29,887 bases of DNA from contig DLQO01000017.1 in assembly GCA_002478765.1 (NCBI GenBank), positions 1-29,887 on the forward strand, read 5' to 3'. Source of the stretch: Flavobacteriales bacterium UBA7430 (lineage in GTDB: Bacteria; Bacteroidota; Bacteroidia; Flavobacteriales; UBA7430). This document shows, one piece after another, positions 21,746-29,887 of this stretch. The position numbers were made by a program, and so were the translations under genes. Numbering within the stretch: the first letter of the stretch is position 1; the number at the start of each line of letters is the position of its first letter. The notes under the pieces were generated by a model. That model did not search any database, was not told where the DNA came from, and saw only the letters and a program-made list of their open reading frames with translations.

Positions 21746-22714
21746 ATGGCAAGAATACTTACAGGAATCCAAAGTAGTGGTGTCCCTCATCTTGGGAATC
21801 TTTTGGGAGCAATTGTTCCAGCAATCGAATTATCCAAAGATGCAAACAACGAATCTTTATTCTTCATCGCTGACATGCACTCACTAACAACCATTCGTGA
21901 TGCAAACCTATTGAAAGAAAATACCTTTGCTACTGCCGCTGCATGGTTGGCCTTTGGATTTAACACCAATGATAATCTTTTTTATCGTCAATCAGACATT
22001 CCGGAAGTGAGTGAACTTATGTGGTATTTAAATTGTGTCACTCCTTATCCAATGCTTGCAAATGCCCATTCATTTAAAGACAAGTCGAGTAAGCTGCATC
22101 ATGTCAATGCAGGTTTATTTACATACCCAGTTCTGATGGCTGCAGACATATTACTCTACGACGCTGAAATTGTTCCCGTAGGAAAAGATCAAAAGCAACA
22201 CCTAGAAATGACTCGAGATATGGCCAAAGCATTCAACCATACCTATGGTGAAACACTCATTGAGCCTGAATCACGAATTGATGAGCGGGTGATGATTATC
22301 CCAGGTACAGACGGTCAAAAGATGAGTAAATCTTACGACAACTTCATCAATATATTTTTACCCGACAAAAAGCTTCGTAAACAAATTATGGGAATCCAAA
22401 CGGACTCTACACCTATGGAAGACCCAAAAGAGCCATCAACTTGCAATGTCTTCAAAATCTATAAATTACTCGCAACAGATAAGCAAATCAGCGAAATGGA
22501 AGTTAATTACAAATCGGGTAATTATGGTTATGGTCATGCAAAACAAGCATTATATGAAGTTATTATTGACAAATATGAACAAGAAAGAGCTCGTTTTAAT
22601 AAATTCATGGGCAATACCGAACTTATTGAAATCGAACTTCAAAAAGGAGCGAAAAAAGCAAGACTGATTGCACAAAATGTTCTAAGTCGGGTGAGAACAA
22701 AAATTGGATATTGA
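21746..22714 (+). CDS. trpS: Tryptophanyl-tRNA synthetase
   Basis: This class I aminoacyl-tRNA synthetase charges tRNA(Trp). The 322 residues show the HIGH-like motif PHLGN at 14-18, within GIQSSGVPHLGNLLGAI, and the KMSKS loop at about 192-196, within GTDGQKMSKSYDNF. The VGKDQKQHLEMTRDMA segment is the conserved tryptophan/ATP pocket region. The gene diverges from plsC and converges with the hydrolase gene. No TAnnTTTG box is apparent immediately upstream. Confidence 0.96.
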   Translation: MARILTGIQSSGVPHLGNLLGAIVPAIELSKDANNESLFFIADMHSLTTIRDANLLKENTFATAAAWLAFGFNTNDNLFYRQSDIPEVSELMWYLNCVTPYPMLANAHSFKDKSSKLHHVNAGLFTYPVLMAADILLYDAEIVPVGKDQKQHLEMTRDMAKAFNHTYGETLIEPESRIDERVMIIPGTDGQKMSKSYDNFINIFLPDKKLRKQIMGIQTDSTPMEDPKEPSTCNVFKIYKLLATDKQISEMEVNYKSGNYGYGHAKQALYEVIIDKYEQERARFNKFMGNTELIEIELQKGAKKARLIAQNVLSRVRTKIGY

Positions 22715-22734
22715 TTGTTCGCTAAGTATTTGAT

Positions 22735-23505
22735 CTAATAAATCAGGAAACGGCTAACTTCCTCAAAAAACTTTTTTGGATTTTCAGCATGCACCCAATG
22801 TCCTGCATTTTCTATTTCGGTAATTTCAGAGTCAGGAAAGTGTTTTTCAATCAATTCTTCATCATCTGGGGTAATGTAATCTGAAACTTGACCTTCAATA
22901 AATAGGGTTGATCCAGTAAAAAAGGCCGCATCTGGTAGCGCTTCTCCTACATTACCTATCTCCTTGGAGAGCACACTAAGGTTGAATTTAAACCTCATCT
23001 CATCATCATTTGTTCGATGCAAATTTTTTAACAAAAACTGCCGAATTCCTACTTGAGAAAAGTGTTTTGACAAAACCTTATCTGCCTCATTTCGGGAAGA
23101 AGGCCCGGAGCTCTCTACGGCATGCAAACCTTCTAAAATTTCCTGATGATGGGGTGCGTAATACTTCGGAGCAATGTCTACAACCACCAATTTATCAACT
23201 CTTTCTGGGTACTGACTTGCAAATAACATGGCAGTTTTCCCGCCCATAGAATGCCCTAACAACGAGATTTTGCTCAATCCCTTTGCATCGAGATATCGCA
23301 ATAAATCGGCACTCATCAACTCATAAGTGTGATTGGCTGCATGGAAAGATTTTCCATGATTACGCTGATCAACAATGTGAGTTTCAAAAAACTGCCCAAA
23401 TTGCTTAGCCAAGCCCTGCCAATTATCCAACATACCGAACAAACCGTGAAGGATGACTAATGGCTTTCCTTCTCCAAAGACTTTTGAGTGTAAGATTTCA
23501 GCCAT
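22735..23505 (-). CDS. Alpha/beta hydrolase, YbfF-like
   Basis: This 256-residue alpha/beta-hydrolase-fold esterase has its nucleophile elbow at GHSMGG (Ser86), the oxyanion region HGLFGMLDNWQGLA (20-33) and the catalytic His in NAGHWVHAENP (about 237). The acid is probably one of the aspartates in the VSDYITPDDEE segment. The DNWQ and DQRNHGKS pattern (46-53) resembles the YbfF acyl-CoA esterase group of E. coli. The true substrate is unknown. It overlaps the end of pdxJ by 8 bases and is probably translated from the same mRNA. Confidence 0.85.
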   Translation of the reverse strand: MAEILHSKVFGEGKPLVILHGLFGMLDNWQGLAKQFGQFFETHIVDQRNHGKSFHAANHTYELMSADLLRYLDAKGLSKISLLGHSMGGKTAMLFASQYPERVDKLVVVDIAPKYYAPHHQEILEGLHAVESSGPSSRNEADKVLSKHFSQVGIRQFLLKNLHRTNDDEMRFKFNLSVLSKEIGNVGEALPDAAFFTGSTLFIEGQVSDYITPDDEELIEKHFPDSEITEIENAGHWVHAENPKKFFEEVSRFLIY

Positions 23506-24214
23506 TCAATCGTGCTAAATACATTTGTACTGTATTTTCAAGACCGTAATAGAGCGCATCAGATATTAAAGCATGCCCTATGGAAACCTCTTCCAAAGAA
23601 CGTAGATTTTCAGCAAAATACTTTAGGTTCTCTAAGTTTAAATCGTGACCGGCATTTAAGCCCAAACCAAGGTTGTTGGCAAGCTCCCCTGCCTCAACAA
23701 AGGTTTGTATCGCTCGTTTTTTATCCTGAGCATAAGTGTCTGCATAAGGTTCTGTATACAATTCAACACGGTCAGCTCCAACAGTTTTAGCTCCCTCTAT
23801 AAATTTCAACTCAGTACCAACAAAAATTGATGTACGAATTCCTTGACTCTTAAAATCGTCAATAACATCTGTTAGTAATTGTTGATTTGCTATCGTATCC
23901 CAACCTGAACTTGATGTCAAAGCACCCGGTGGATCCGGAACTAAAGTTACTTGAGCGGGCTTGACTTCTTTTACTAGATCCACAAAACTCTTACTCGGAT
24001 ACCCCTCCACATTAAATTCCACACTCAAAACACCACTTAATTCCCTAACATCAGCATATCGAATGTGTCGCTCATCAGGCCTGGGGTGTACCGTTATTCC
24101 CTCGGCACCAAAACGCTCTAAATCTTTGGCTACCTGAATTAAATTTGGGGTATTACACCCTCTTGCGTTCCGAAGTGTTGCAACTTTATTGATGTTTACA
24201 CTTAATTGTGTCAT
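23498..24214 (-). CDS. pdxJ: Pyridoxine 5'-phosphate synthase PdxJ
   Basis: PdxJ condenses 1-deoxyxylulose 5-phosphate with 3-amino-2-oxopropyl phosphate, giving pyridoxine 5'-phosphate, in the DXP-dependent vitamin B6 pathway. The 238 residues form a TIM barrel with family landmarks: LSVNINKVATLRNARG (4-19), TVHPRPDERHIRYADV (about 40-55), EFNVEGYPS and the late GLNAGHDLNLENL (about 186-198). It is the first gene of a two-gene unit with the hydrolase gene. A TAACTTTG -7 box lies 20 bases upstream. Confidence 0.96.
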   Translation of the reverse strand: MTQLSVNINKVATLRNARGCNTPNLIQVAKDLERFGAEGITVHPRPDERHIRYADVRELSGVLSVEFNVEGYPSKSFVDLVKEVKPAQVTLVPDPPGALTSSSGWDTIANQQLLTDVIDDFKSQGIRTSIFVGTELKFIEGAKTVGADRVELYTEPYADTYAQDKKRAIQTFVEAGELANNLGLGLNAGHDLNLENLKYFAENLRSLEEVSIGHALISDALYYGLENTVQMYLARLNG

Positions 24215-24234
24215 GATGATGAATTTTGTTGTTG

Positions 24235-24242
24235 CAAAGTTA
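24235..24242 (-). promoter_or_regulatory. -7 box of the pdxJ promoter
   Basis: On the minus strand TAACTTTG is a perfect TAnnTTTG match, ending 20 bases before the pdxJ ATG at 24214. Confidence 0.6.
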
Positions 24243-24376
24243 CTTATATCTTGTGAATTAAGTGCTGATTACTAACTCTTCGATAAAAAATACCGTCTAA
24301 AAAGTACTTTGAAACTACATTCGGCATAATTAACCAAGATTAACACAAAGGCGGCGGAAAGAAGTATAAAAAATAC

Positions 24377-24384
24377 TAAATTTG
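24377..24384 (+). promoter_or_regulatory. -7 box of the CBS/nadK promoter
   Basis: TAAATTTG matches TAnnTTTG and ends 17 bases before the ATG at 24402. Between this box and the pdxJ box I see no further structure. Confidence 0.6.
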
Positions 24385-24401
24385 TTTGAAGCGATAATGA
24401 T

Positions 24402-25064
24402 ATGGTTGTAGGCAATTTAATACATAGCGAAATTCCGACACTCCAACTACTGGATCATGTGTCTACGGCTCTAAACTTTTTTGACGATTACAAGCTAACA
24501 CAAGTTCCTGTGATTGGTCCGGAGGGTTACTTAGGCCTAATTAGTGAAGATGCTGTATTGAATGCATCCGTAAATAGTCACATAGAGGATTTGAAGAAAA
24601 CGCTCATCAAAACTCAAATCAATGACGAACAGAATTTATTTGATGCTTTGCGTGTTTTTAGAGAAGAAAACCTCTGCATTTTACCCGTAACAGATAAAAA
24701 CAATCACTACTTAGGTTGTGTTCACGAAAGTGATCTGCTACAAAAGGTTTGCGATTGGCTTAAGGTCAGTGAGCCTGGAGGATTATTGCATATTGAAGTA
24801 AGTATGAGAGATTACAGCCTCGCTCAAATTGCCCAAATTGTCGAAGGTAATGGCGCCAAAATACTAAACGCCTTGTGCCTTCCTCACCCATCTAACTCGA
24901 AAATGATTGAGGTTTTGATAAAAATAAATCAAGAAGAATTATCGGGAATCATACAAACCTTTGAGAGGTATGAATATCAAATTATCGCCTCATTTCACAA
25001 AAACATTTACGACAAAGGTTTAGAAGATCGCTTTAATTCTTTTATTCGTTACCTGAATACCTAA
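24402..25064 (+). CDS. CBS-domain protein
   Basis: This 220-residue protein has an N-terminal pair of CBS motifs (about residues 1-55 and 65-120), which typically bind adenosine nucleotides or SAM and act as regulatory modules. A C-terminal part of about 80 residues (from about 130, SEPGGLLHIEVSMRDYSLAQIAQIVEG) has the look of an ACT-like fold. No catalytic domain is present. It lies 2 bases ahead of nadK, a neighbourhood I recall from other Bacteroidota, so a role in sensing nucleotide state for NAD kinase or the envelope operon is possible but unproven. Confidence 0.8.
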   Translation: MVVGNLIHSEIPTLQLLDHVSTALNFFDDYKLTQVPVIGPEGYLGLISEDAVLNASVNSHIEDLKKTLIKTQINDEQNLFDALRVFREENLCILPVTDKNNHYLGCVHESDLLQKVCDWLKVSEPGGLLHIEVSMRDYSLAQIAQIVEGNGAKILNALCLPHPSNSKMIEVLIKINQEELSGIIQTFERYEYQIIASFHKNIYDKGLEDRFNSFIRYLNT

Positions 25065-25066
25065 AG

Positions 25067-25945
25067 ATGAAAGTAGCAGTTTACGGAAAACAATTTCAAC
25101 CCGAAGTGGCTCCCTTTGTCCACGAACTATTCGTAGAATTGGAGAAAGCTCACATGCAAGTGTTGGTCTATGAACCTTTTTACAACTTCCTCTCACAACA
25201 AATAAACTTAAATCTTTTTTTAGGGACCTACAATTCTTATGAGGAGTTAAAGGATAACGTCGACCTGTTTATTAGTGTCGGTGGAGATGGAACGATCTTA
25301 GATGCAACAACACTCATCAGGGATACAAAAATACCAATCATTGGGGTCAATACGGGAAGGCTGGGGTTTTTAGCCGATGTTGCCAAAGACCAAATCCCAA
25401 AGACCATCAAGCAGTTATTGAATAAACAGTATCGGATCGATCAACGGACTTTAATAAGACTTGAAACAGAGGCCCAAATTTTTGGCGATTTAAATTTCGC
25501 ACTAAATGAGGTTGTCATCTCTAGAAAAGATACAACTTCCATGATTACAATTACAACATACATCAACGATCAATACCTCAACTCTTATTGGGCCGATGGG
25601 TTAATTATTTCCACCCCTACAGGGTCTACCGGCTATTCATTAAGTTGCGGAGGACCAATTGTTATGCCAGCGTCAGAAAACTTCATAATCACTCCAATTG
25701 CACCTCACAATTTAAACGTTCGGCCACTCGTTATTAGTGACAAATATGAAATCAAGGTGAAAGTTGAAGGCCGAGCAAATCAGTTCCTTGTGGCACTTGA
25801 TTCTCGGATACAAACCATTGATGCTAGTATTACACTAAACATCAAAAAAGAAGATTTTAAAATCAATATGATTGAGACGAACTCTCAAGATTTTTCAAGT
25901 ACGCTTCGCAATAAATTACTCTGGGGCTTAGACAAACGCAATTAG
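25067..25945 (+). CDS. nadK: NAD kinase
   Basis: NadK phosphorylates NAD to NADP. The 292 residues contain the GGDGT motif (72-76, VGGDGTILDATTLI), the GVNTGRLGFLADV segment, NEVVISRKDTTSM (about 142-154) and STPTGSTGYSLSCGGPI (about 184-200), all diagnostic. The gene follows the CBS-protein gene after 2 bases. Its stop codon forms part of an inverted repeat (25942-25958) ahead of the next promoter. Confidence 0.96.
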   Translation: MKVAVYGKQFQPEVAPFVHELFVELEKAHMQVLVYEPFYNFLSQQINLNLFLGTYNSYEELKDNVDLFISVGGDGTILDATTLIRDTKIPIIGVNTGRLGFLADVAKDQIPKTIKQLLNKQYRIDQRTLIRLETEAQIFGDLNFALNEVVISRKDTTSMITITTYINDQYLNSYWADGLIISTPTGSTGYSLSCGGPIVMPASENFIITPIAPHNLNVRPLVISDKYEIKVKVEGRANQFLVALDSRIQTIDASITLNIKKEDFKINMIETNSQDFSSTLRNKLLWGLDKRN

Positions 25946-25958
25946 GTTGTAAACCTAA
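25942..25958. promoter_or_regulatory. Perfect inverted repeat at the nadK stop
   Basis: TTAGGTT (25942-25948) and AACCTAA (25952-25958) are perfect complements around GTA. The left arm includes the nadK stop and the TTG at 25947-25949, which lies 18 bases before the -7 box at 25968. It could be an operator over the -33 region. It is weak as a terminator because there is no T tract. Confidence 0.4.
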
Positions 25959-25975
25959 GTAAATGACTATATTTG
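25947..25975 (+). promoter_or_regulatory. Promoter of the DUF6089/uppS/bamA genes
   Basis: The -7 box TATATTTG (25968-25975) is a perfect match, with TTG at 25947-25949 and 18 bases between, close to the expected -33 spacing. The ATG of the next gene is 22 bases further on, after a stretch containing AAGAGGA (25984-25990). Confidence 0.6.
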
Positions 25976-25997
25976 CAGCCCCTGAAGAGGACAAATC

Positions 25998-26813
25998 ATG
26001 ATTAAAAAAATCCTTATCACCGCCTTACTCTTTATCTCTGGAGTATCTCTTGCTCAAAAACATGAGCTTGGAGTATTTATTGGTGGATCTGGATATCTTG
26101 GAGACATTGGGGATGATCAAATTGGAGAGGTTCTATCACATCAAAGTCCTGCCATTGGTTTTATTCACAAAGTTAACTTACACGAACACCTTAGTTTACG
26201 TTCAAGCATTCAAACAGGACTGATTAAGGGAAGTGATTTTTCATCAAAGGACCCAAACCAGCAAGCGCGAAATTTAAGCTTTCAATCCAAAATTTTTGAT
26301 TTCAGTATGGGTTTAGAATTCAACTTTTATGAATTTACGGTGCGTCGACATGAAATCTCATACAGTCCATTTGTTTTTGCTGGGTTCTCTTTTTTCTCAT
26401 TCAACCCCCAAGCAAAAAACAAACAAGGCAAATGGGTTGACCTCCAATCTATTGGTACAGAGGGTCAAGGAACACTTACCTCCAATAAGGGCAAGTACGA
26501 CTTAACAAGTTGGGCCATCCCATTTGGACTTGGCTACAAAGCGAATGTTGGCGACAAATTAGGCTTGAGTATTGAATGGACTTGGCGAGCGACTAAAACA
26601 GACTACCTGGATGATGTGAGCTCCTATTACCCAGACCCTAAGCACCTTACTGAAGAAGCTGTCGAATTTTCAAATCCAGGCAGTATTGATGATGTCGTGG
26701 GCAAAACAAGAGGAAATCCAAATCTAAACGATTGGTATAATTTTACTGGAATCACAATAACTTATAAGATTACAAATAAACTAAAACAATGTCCTAGAGC
26801 GTTACAACTTTAA
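25998..26813 (+). CDS. DUF6089-type outer-membrane beta-barrel protein
   Basis: This 271-residue protein has a signal peptide (MIKKILITALLFISGVSLAQ, cleavage near 20) and a mature part beginning KHELGVFIGGSGYLGDIGD. This start, the alternating beta strands, the glycine-rich loop after the second strand and the position between nadK and uppS match the DUF6089 family of Bacteroidota. These proteins are predicted outer-membrane barrels of unknown function. The protein ends FTGITITYKITNKLKQCPRALQL, where the last strand is followed by a short hydrophilic tail. Its stop overlaps the uppS start (TAATG). Proximity to bamA suggests an envelope role. Confidence 0.85.
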   Translation: MIKKILITALLFISGVSLAQKHELGVFIGGSGYLGDIGDDQIGEVLSHQSPAIGFIHKVNLHEHLSLRSSIQTGLIKGSDFSSKDPNQQARNLSFQSKIFDFSMGLEFNFYEFTVRRHEISYSPFVFAGFSFFSFNPQAKNKQGKWVDLQSIGTEGQGTLTSNKGKYDLTSWAIPFGLGYKANVGDKLGLSIEWTWRATKTDYLDDVSSYYPDPKHLTEEAVEFSNPGSIDDVVGKTRGNPNLNDWYNFTGITITYKITNKLKQCPRALQL

Positions 26814-27559
26814 TGAAGGATCTATTCGGAAATATCAATAAAAATCAAATACCAAAACACGTAGCCGTTATTATGGACGGAAACGGACGATGGGCTAAAA
26901 AAAATGGTCTAATCAGGACCATAGGGCACTCAAATGGTGTGAAATCTGTTCGAGAAGTTGTTGAAGCTTCCACAGAACTTGGTATTTCTATTCTCACGCT
27001 CTATGCTTTTTCTTCGGAAAATTGGAATCGTCCTAGGCTTGAGGTAAATGCCCTACTTGAGCTTCTTGTAAAATCACTCAACAAAGAACTGCCCACATTT
27101 CAAAAAAACAACATTCGACTTGAGGCCATTGGAGAAATTCATAGTTTACCAAAGTATTGCCATAAAATACTGCAAGAAACCATTCAAAAGACCTCAAAGA
27201 ATACCGGATTAAAACTTGTACTTGCCTTGAGTTATAGTTCCAAATTAGAAATCTTAAACTCGGTAAAAAAAATTGCTCAGAAAGTTGCCGATGAAAAAAT
27301 AAACCCGGAGGATATTAATGAGGACACCATTTCAAAGGAATTGTACACAGCAAATTACCCTGACCCTGACCTACTAATTAGAACCAGTGGTGAATGTAGA
27401 ATAAGCAACTTTTTATTGTGGCAAATTGCCTATGCAGAGTTGTATTTTAGTCCTAAATTGTGGCCTGATTTTAAGAAAGATGATTTTTTTGAAGCGATCA
27501 TTGAATACCAAGGCAGAGAACGTAGGTTTGGAAAGACCGCTGAACAAATAAAAAGATAA
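26813..27559 (+). CDS. uppS: Isoprenyl transferase, undecaprenyl pyrophosphate synthase type
   Basis: This cis-prenyltransferase extends farnesyl pyrophosphate with isopentenyl units to make undecaprenyl pyrophosphate. The catalytic-site motif AVIMDGNGRWAKK (18-30) contains Asp22, the magnesium ligand, and Asn24/Arg26. Later landmarks are TLYAFSSENWNRP (about 63-75), DLLIRTSGECRISNFLLWQ (about 181-199) and AYAELYFSP. The 248 residues are typical. UppP, which recycles the product, is encoded at 1137-1925. The gene is coupled to the DUF6089 gene and lies one base ahead of bamA. Confidence 0.95.
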   Translation: MKDLFGNINKNQIPKHVAVIMDGNGRWAKKNGLIRTIGHSNGVKSVREVVEASTELGISILTLYAFSSENWNRPRLEVNALLELLVKSLNKELPTFQKNNIRLEAIGEIHSLPKYCHKILQETIQKTSKNTGLKLVLALSYSSKLEILNSVKKIAQKVADEKINPEDINEDTISKELYTANYPDPDLLIRTSGECRISNFLLWQIAYAELYFSPKLWPDFKKDDFFEAIIEYQGRERRFGKTAEQIKR

Positions 27560-27560
27560 A

Positions 27561-29887
27561 ATGAAAAAAATATTGTTGTTTATAAATTGTTTATTTCTGT
27601 TGCTTTCTGGTATCGGACATGCTCAGATTAACAAGGAAAATAATCTGGAGAATATTTCTTACGAAAGACCTATAGAGTATACCATTGGGGGTATTGAAGT
27701 AAATGGAACTCAAAATTTAGACAAAAATGCAATTGTTACACTCTCTGGATTATCTGCGGGGAATAAAATCATGGTGCCTGGTGAAGACATTTCAAAAGCC
27801 GTAACAAATCTTTGGGATCAAAATTTATTCAGCGACATTCAAATAGATGTGAGTCAGATCAAAGAAAATTCTATATTTCTAGTCATTAGACTTCAAGAAC
27901 TTCCAAAACTTTCCAAATTTACATTTACAGGCATTTCAAAATCAGAAACGGATAATTTAAGAGACAAAATTGACTTAATCCGTGGTGAAATTGTTACTGA
28001 AAACCTCGTCAACAACACCAAGAACATCATCCAAAAATTCTTTGAAGATAAAGGGTATCTAAACACCCGAGTCAATATTGGTGAAACATTTGACTCTACC
28101 TTAGTCTCAGGAATTATACTCGACATCAACATTCGAAAGGGTGAAAAGGTAAAAATTAATAACATAAATATCTTGGGAGCTCAGGCTTTTTCAGAAAAAA
28201 AATTAAAGCGGCAGCTTAAGGAAACCAAAGAAAAAAAGCCTTTTAGAATATTCAAAAGCTCCAAATTCATTCAAGAATCTTTCGAAACAGACCTCGACCA
28301 GGTTATTAACCTTTACAAAGAGAAGGGGTACAGAGATGCGCGAATCATAAAAACAGAGAAAAAATATAACACAAAAAAAACACTTGATATTGACATCCTT
28401 ATTGAAGAAGGAACTCAATACTATTTCAGAGATATAAGTTGGCTGGGGAACACGAAGTACAAATCTGAATACCTCGACCAATTACTCGGAATCAAATCTG
28501 GTGACCTCTACGATGAAAAGATGATGAATGAACGCCTACAAATGAGTATGTCCGGAACAGACGTCAGCTCATTGTATATGGATGATGGTTATCTTTTCTT
28601 CAACATTGATGCCGTCGAAGTTCTTGTTGAAGAAGATTCTATTGATTTTGAAATTAGAGTTTATGAAGGAAAACAAGCAACCATCAATAAAGTAACGGTT
28701 GTCGGGAACACCAAAACCAATGAGCACGTAATCATGCGTGAGATAAGGACTAAACCTGGAGAGCTTTTTCGACGATCAGACATCATAAGGTCTCAAGAAG
28801 AGCTAAATCGTCTAAACTATTTTAACCCTCAAACTCTTGGTGTTAACCCAAAACCCGACCCAAAAACTGGTAATGTTGACATTGAGTATTCTGTAGAAGA
28901 AAAGCCATCTGATCAAGTTGAACTTCAAGGAGGTTGGGGAGCCGGAAGAGTGATGGGAACCTTTGGTGTGACATTCAACAACTTCTCCGTGAAAAATATT
29001 TTTGACAAGAGCACATGGAGCCCTCTACCATCCGGAGATGGTCAAAGAATCTCTTTAAGAGCTAGCTCCAATGGTTCTTATTACCAAAACTATTCTTTCT
29101 CTTTCACGGAGCCTTGGCTCGGAGGAAACAAACCCAATTCTTTAACCTTTTCAGCTTATCACTCCATTCAAGACTACAGTACAAATGAAGAGGATAACCG
29201 AATGGATATTACAGGAATCAATGTGGGGCTAGGGAAAAGATTAACCTGGCCTGACGATTATTTCTCTTTGAGCCAATCTATTAGTTTCCAGAGGTACAAT
29301 CTTAAAAATCGCACACTAGTTACCGGATTTGACAACGGTATATCTAAAAACATAACCTACAAACTAGTCCTATCTAGAAGTTCCGTTTTCGACCCTGTAT
29401 TCCCAAAAACAGGCTCTAAGTTTACATTCACAGGAGACTTCACCCCACCTTATTCTTTATTCAATGATAAAGACTATGCTAATATGTCACTCAAAGAAAA
29501 ATACGAGTGGTTGGAATACTTTAAGGTGAAATTGAACGGAACTTGGTATGCAAATCCATTTGCTAATTTGGTTGTGAAAGCTCACAGTGAATTTGGTTTC
29601 TTGAGTGCATACAACTCTGATATTGGGATTCCTCCCTTCGAACGCTTCTATGTTGGCGGTAGCGGACTTACATCAGGCTACAATTTAAACGCTAGAGAAA
29701 CCATTGGCTTGAGAGGCTACAACGATGGAATGGTTTCCAACCATTTGGAAGGAGGAGCAAGCATTTACTCCAAATACATACTTGAGTTGCGATACCCATT
29801 ATCACTGAATCCTAGCTCAACCATATACGCAACAGCATTTGCTGAAGCGGGAAATGCTTGGGGGCAATTCAATGACTTCAATCCTTT
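27561..29887 (+). CDS. bamA: Outer-membrane protein assembly factor BamA (3' end outside the window)
   Basis: BamA inserts beta-barrel proteins into the outer membrane. I translated 775 codons from the ATG at 27561 by hand without a stop; the gene runs off the end. The signal peptide (MKKILLFINCLFLLLSGIGHAQ) is followed by several POTRA domains with EVNGTQN-type starts (for example about residues 44-50, and VVGNTKTNEHV near 381). A 16-strand barrel follows from about residue 450 (VELQGGWGAGRVMGTFGV). The landmarks FYVGGSGLTSGYN (about 696-708) and GLRGYNDG, a variant of the lid-loop VRGF motif, are near the end. It is the last of the DUF6089/uppS/bamA genes. The missing part should be roughly 70-100 residues. 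Confidence 0.93.
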   Translation, partial: MKKILLFINCLFLLLSGIGHAQINKENNLENISYERPIEYTIGGIEVNGTQNLDKNAIVTLSGLSAGNKIMVPGEDISKAVTNLWDQNLFSDIQIDVSQIKENSIFLVIRLQELPKLSKFTFTGISKSETDNLRDKIDLIRGEIVTENLVNNTKNIIQKFFEDKGYLNTRVNIGETFDSTLVSGIILDINIRKGEKVKINNINILGAQAFSEKKLKRQLKETKEKKPFRIFKSSKFIQESFETDLDQVINLYKEKGYRDARIIKTEKKYNTKKTLDIDILIEEGTQYYFRDISWLGNTKYKSEYLDQLLGIKSGDLYDEKMMNERLQMSMSGTDVSSLYMDDGYLFFNIDAVEVLVEEDSIDFEIRVYEGKQATINKVTVVGNTKTNEHVIMREIRTKPGELFRRSDIIRSQEELNRLNYFNPQTLGVNPKPDPKTGNVDIEYSVEEKPSDQVELQGGWGAGRVMGTFGVTFNNFSVKNIFDKSTWSPLPSGDGQRISLRASSNGSYYQNYSFSFTEPWLGGNKPNSLTFSAYHSIQDYSTNEEDNRMDITGINVGLGKRLTWPDDYFSLSQSISFQRYNLKNRTLVTGFDNGISKNITYKLVLSRSSVFDPVFPKTGSKFTFTGDFTPPYSLFNDKDYANMSLKEKYEWLEYFKVKLNGTWYANPFANLVVKAHSEFGFLSAYNSDIGIPPFERFYVGGSGLTSGYNLNARETIGLRGYNDGMVSNHLEGGASIYSKYILELRYPLSLNPSSTIYATAFAEAGNAWGQFNDFNP

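Noticed and set aside
28203..28481. Minus-strand open frames inside bamA (also 27893-28165)
   Set aside because: The bamA frame on the plus strand is intact with signal peptide, POTRA domains and barrel; these are shadows.

Overview
The window looks like a chromosomal segment of a member of Bacteroidota, probably order Flavobacteriales. The evidence is a gliding-motility ABC ATPase (GldA), repeated -7 boxes of the phylum-specific form TAnnTTTG just ahead of start codons, the DUF3098 and DUF6089 families, and the order pdxJ / CBS protein / nadK / DUF6089 / uppS / bamA. The DNA is AT-rich, and intact genes fill nearly all of it. I see no rRNA, tRNA, CRISPR array, insertion sequence or prophage.

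Layout. 24-1925 (+) is a cell-envelope operon: ftsX, a DUF3098 membrane protein and uppP. 1953-4892 (+) holds a beta-ketoacyl synthase-like enzyme, biotin synthase bioB and a small outer-membrane beta-barrel overlapping bioB; it ends at a hairpin terminator shared with the convergent operon rsgA-dtd-mazG-like (6671-4961, -). The 322-base gap between rsgA and gldA holds a compact block on the minus strand: a promoter-like pair, a bulged hairpin and a strong terminator, which I read as a candidate small RNA, with three 15-base direct repeats upstream. gldA follows at 6994. Then come a SAM-II riboswitch (7934-7980), metK and an rRNA-methyltransferase-like gene in one operon.

10456-16662 is the accessory-looking part and the most interesting coding region. 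A stand-alone receiver protein (-) diverges from four tightly packed genes (+): a GNAT-fold acyltransferase-like protein, a VAO/4-cresol-dehydrogenase-type flavoprotein, a 7TM-DISM receptor histidine kinase with degenerate catalytic boxes, and a soluble histidine kinase with canonical boxes. Two small-molecule enzymes, two kinases and a receiver suggest a signal-making and signal-sensing system, though this is inference. DNA from about 11.9 to 16.6 kb looks more AT-rich than its flanks.

16666-24214 is housekeeping: a two-TM histidine kinase with hemW (-), rluB (-), tadA (+), plsC-gatC (-), trpS (+), and pdxJ with an alpha/beta hydrolase (-). 24402-29887 (+) runs through a CBS-domain protein, nadK, a DUF6089 barrel, uppS and the 5' part of bamA, which runs off the window. 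uppP and uppS both act on the undecaprenyl carrier lipid, and bamA builds outer-membrane barrels, so both ends of the window are envelope-related.
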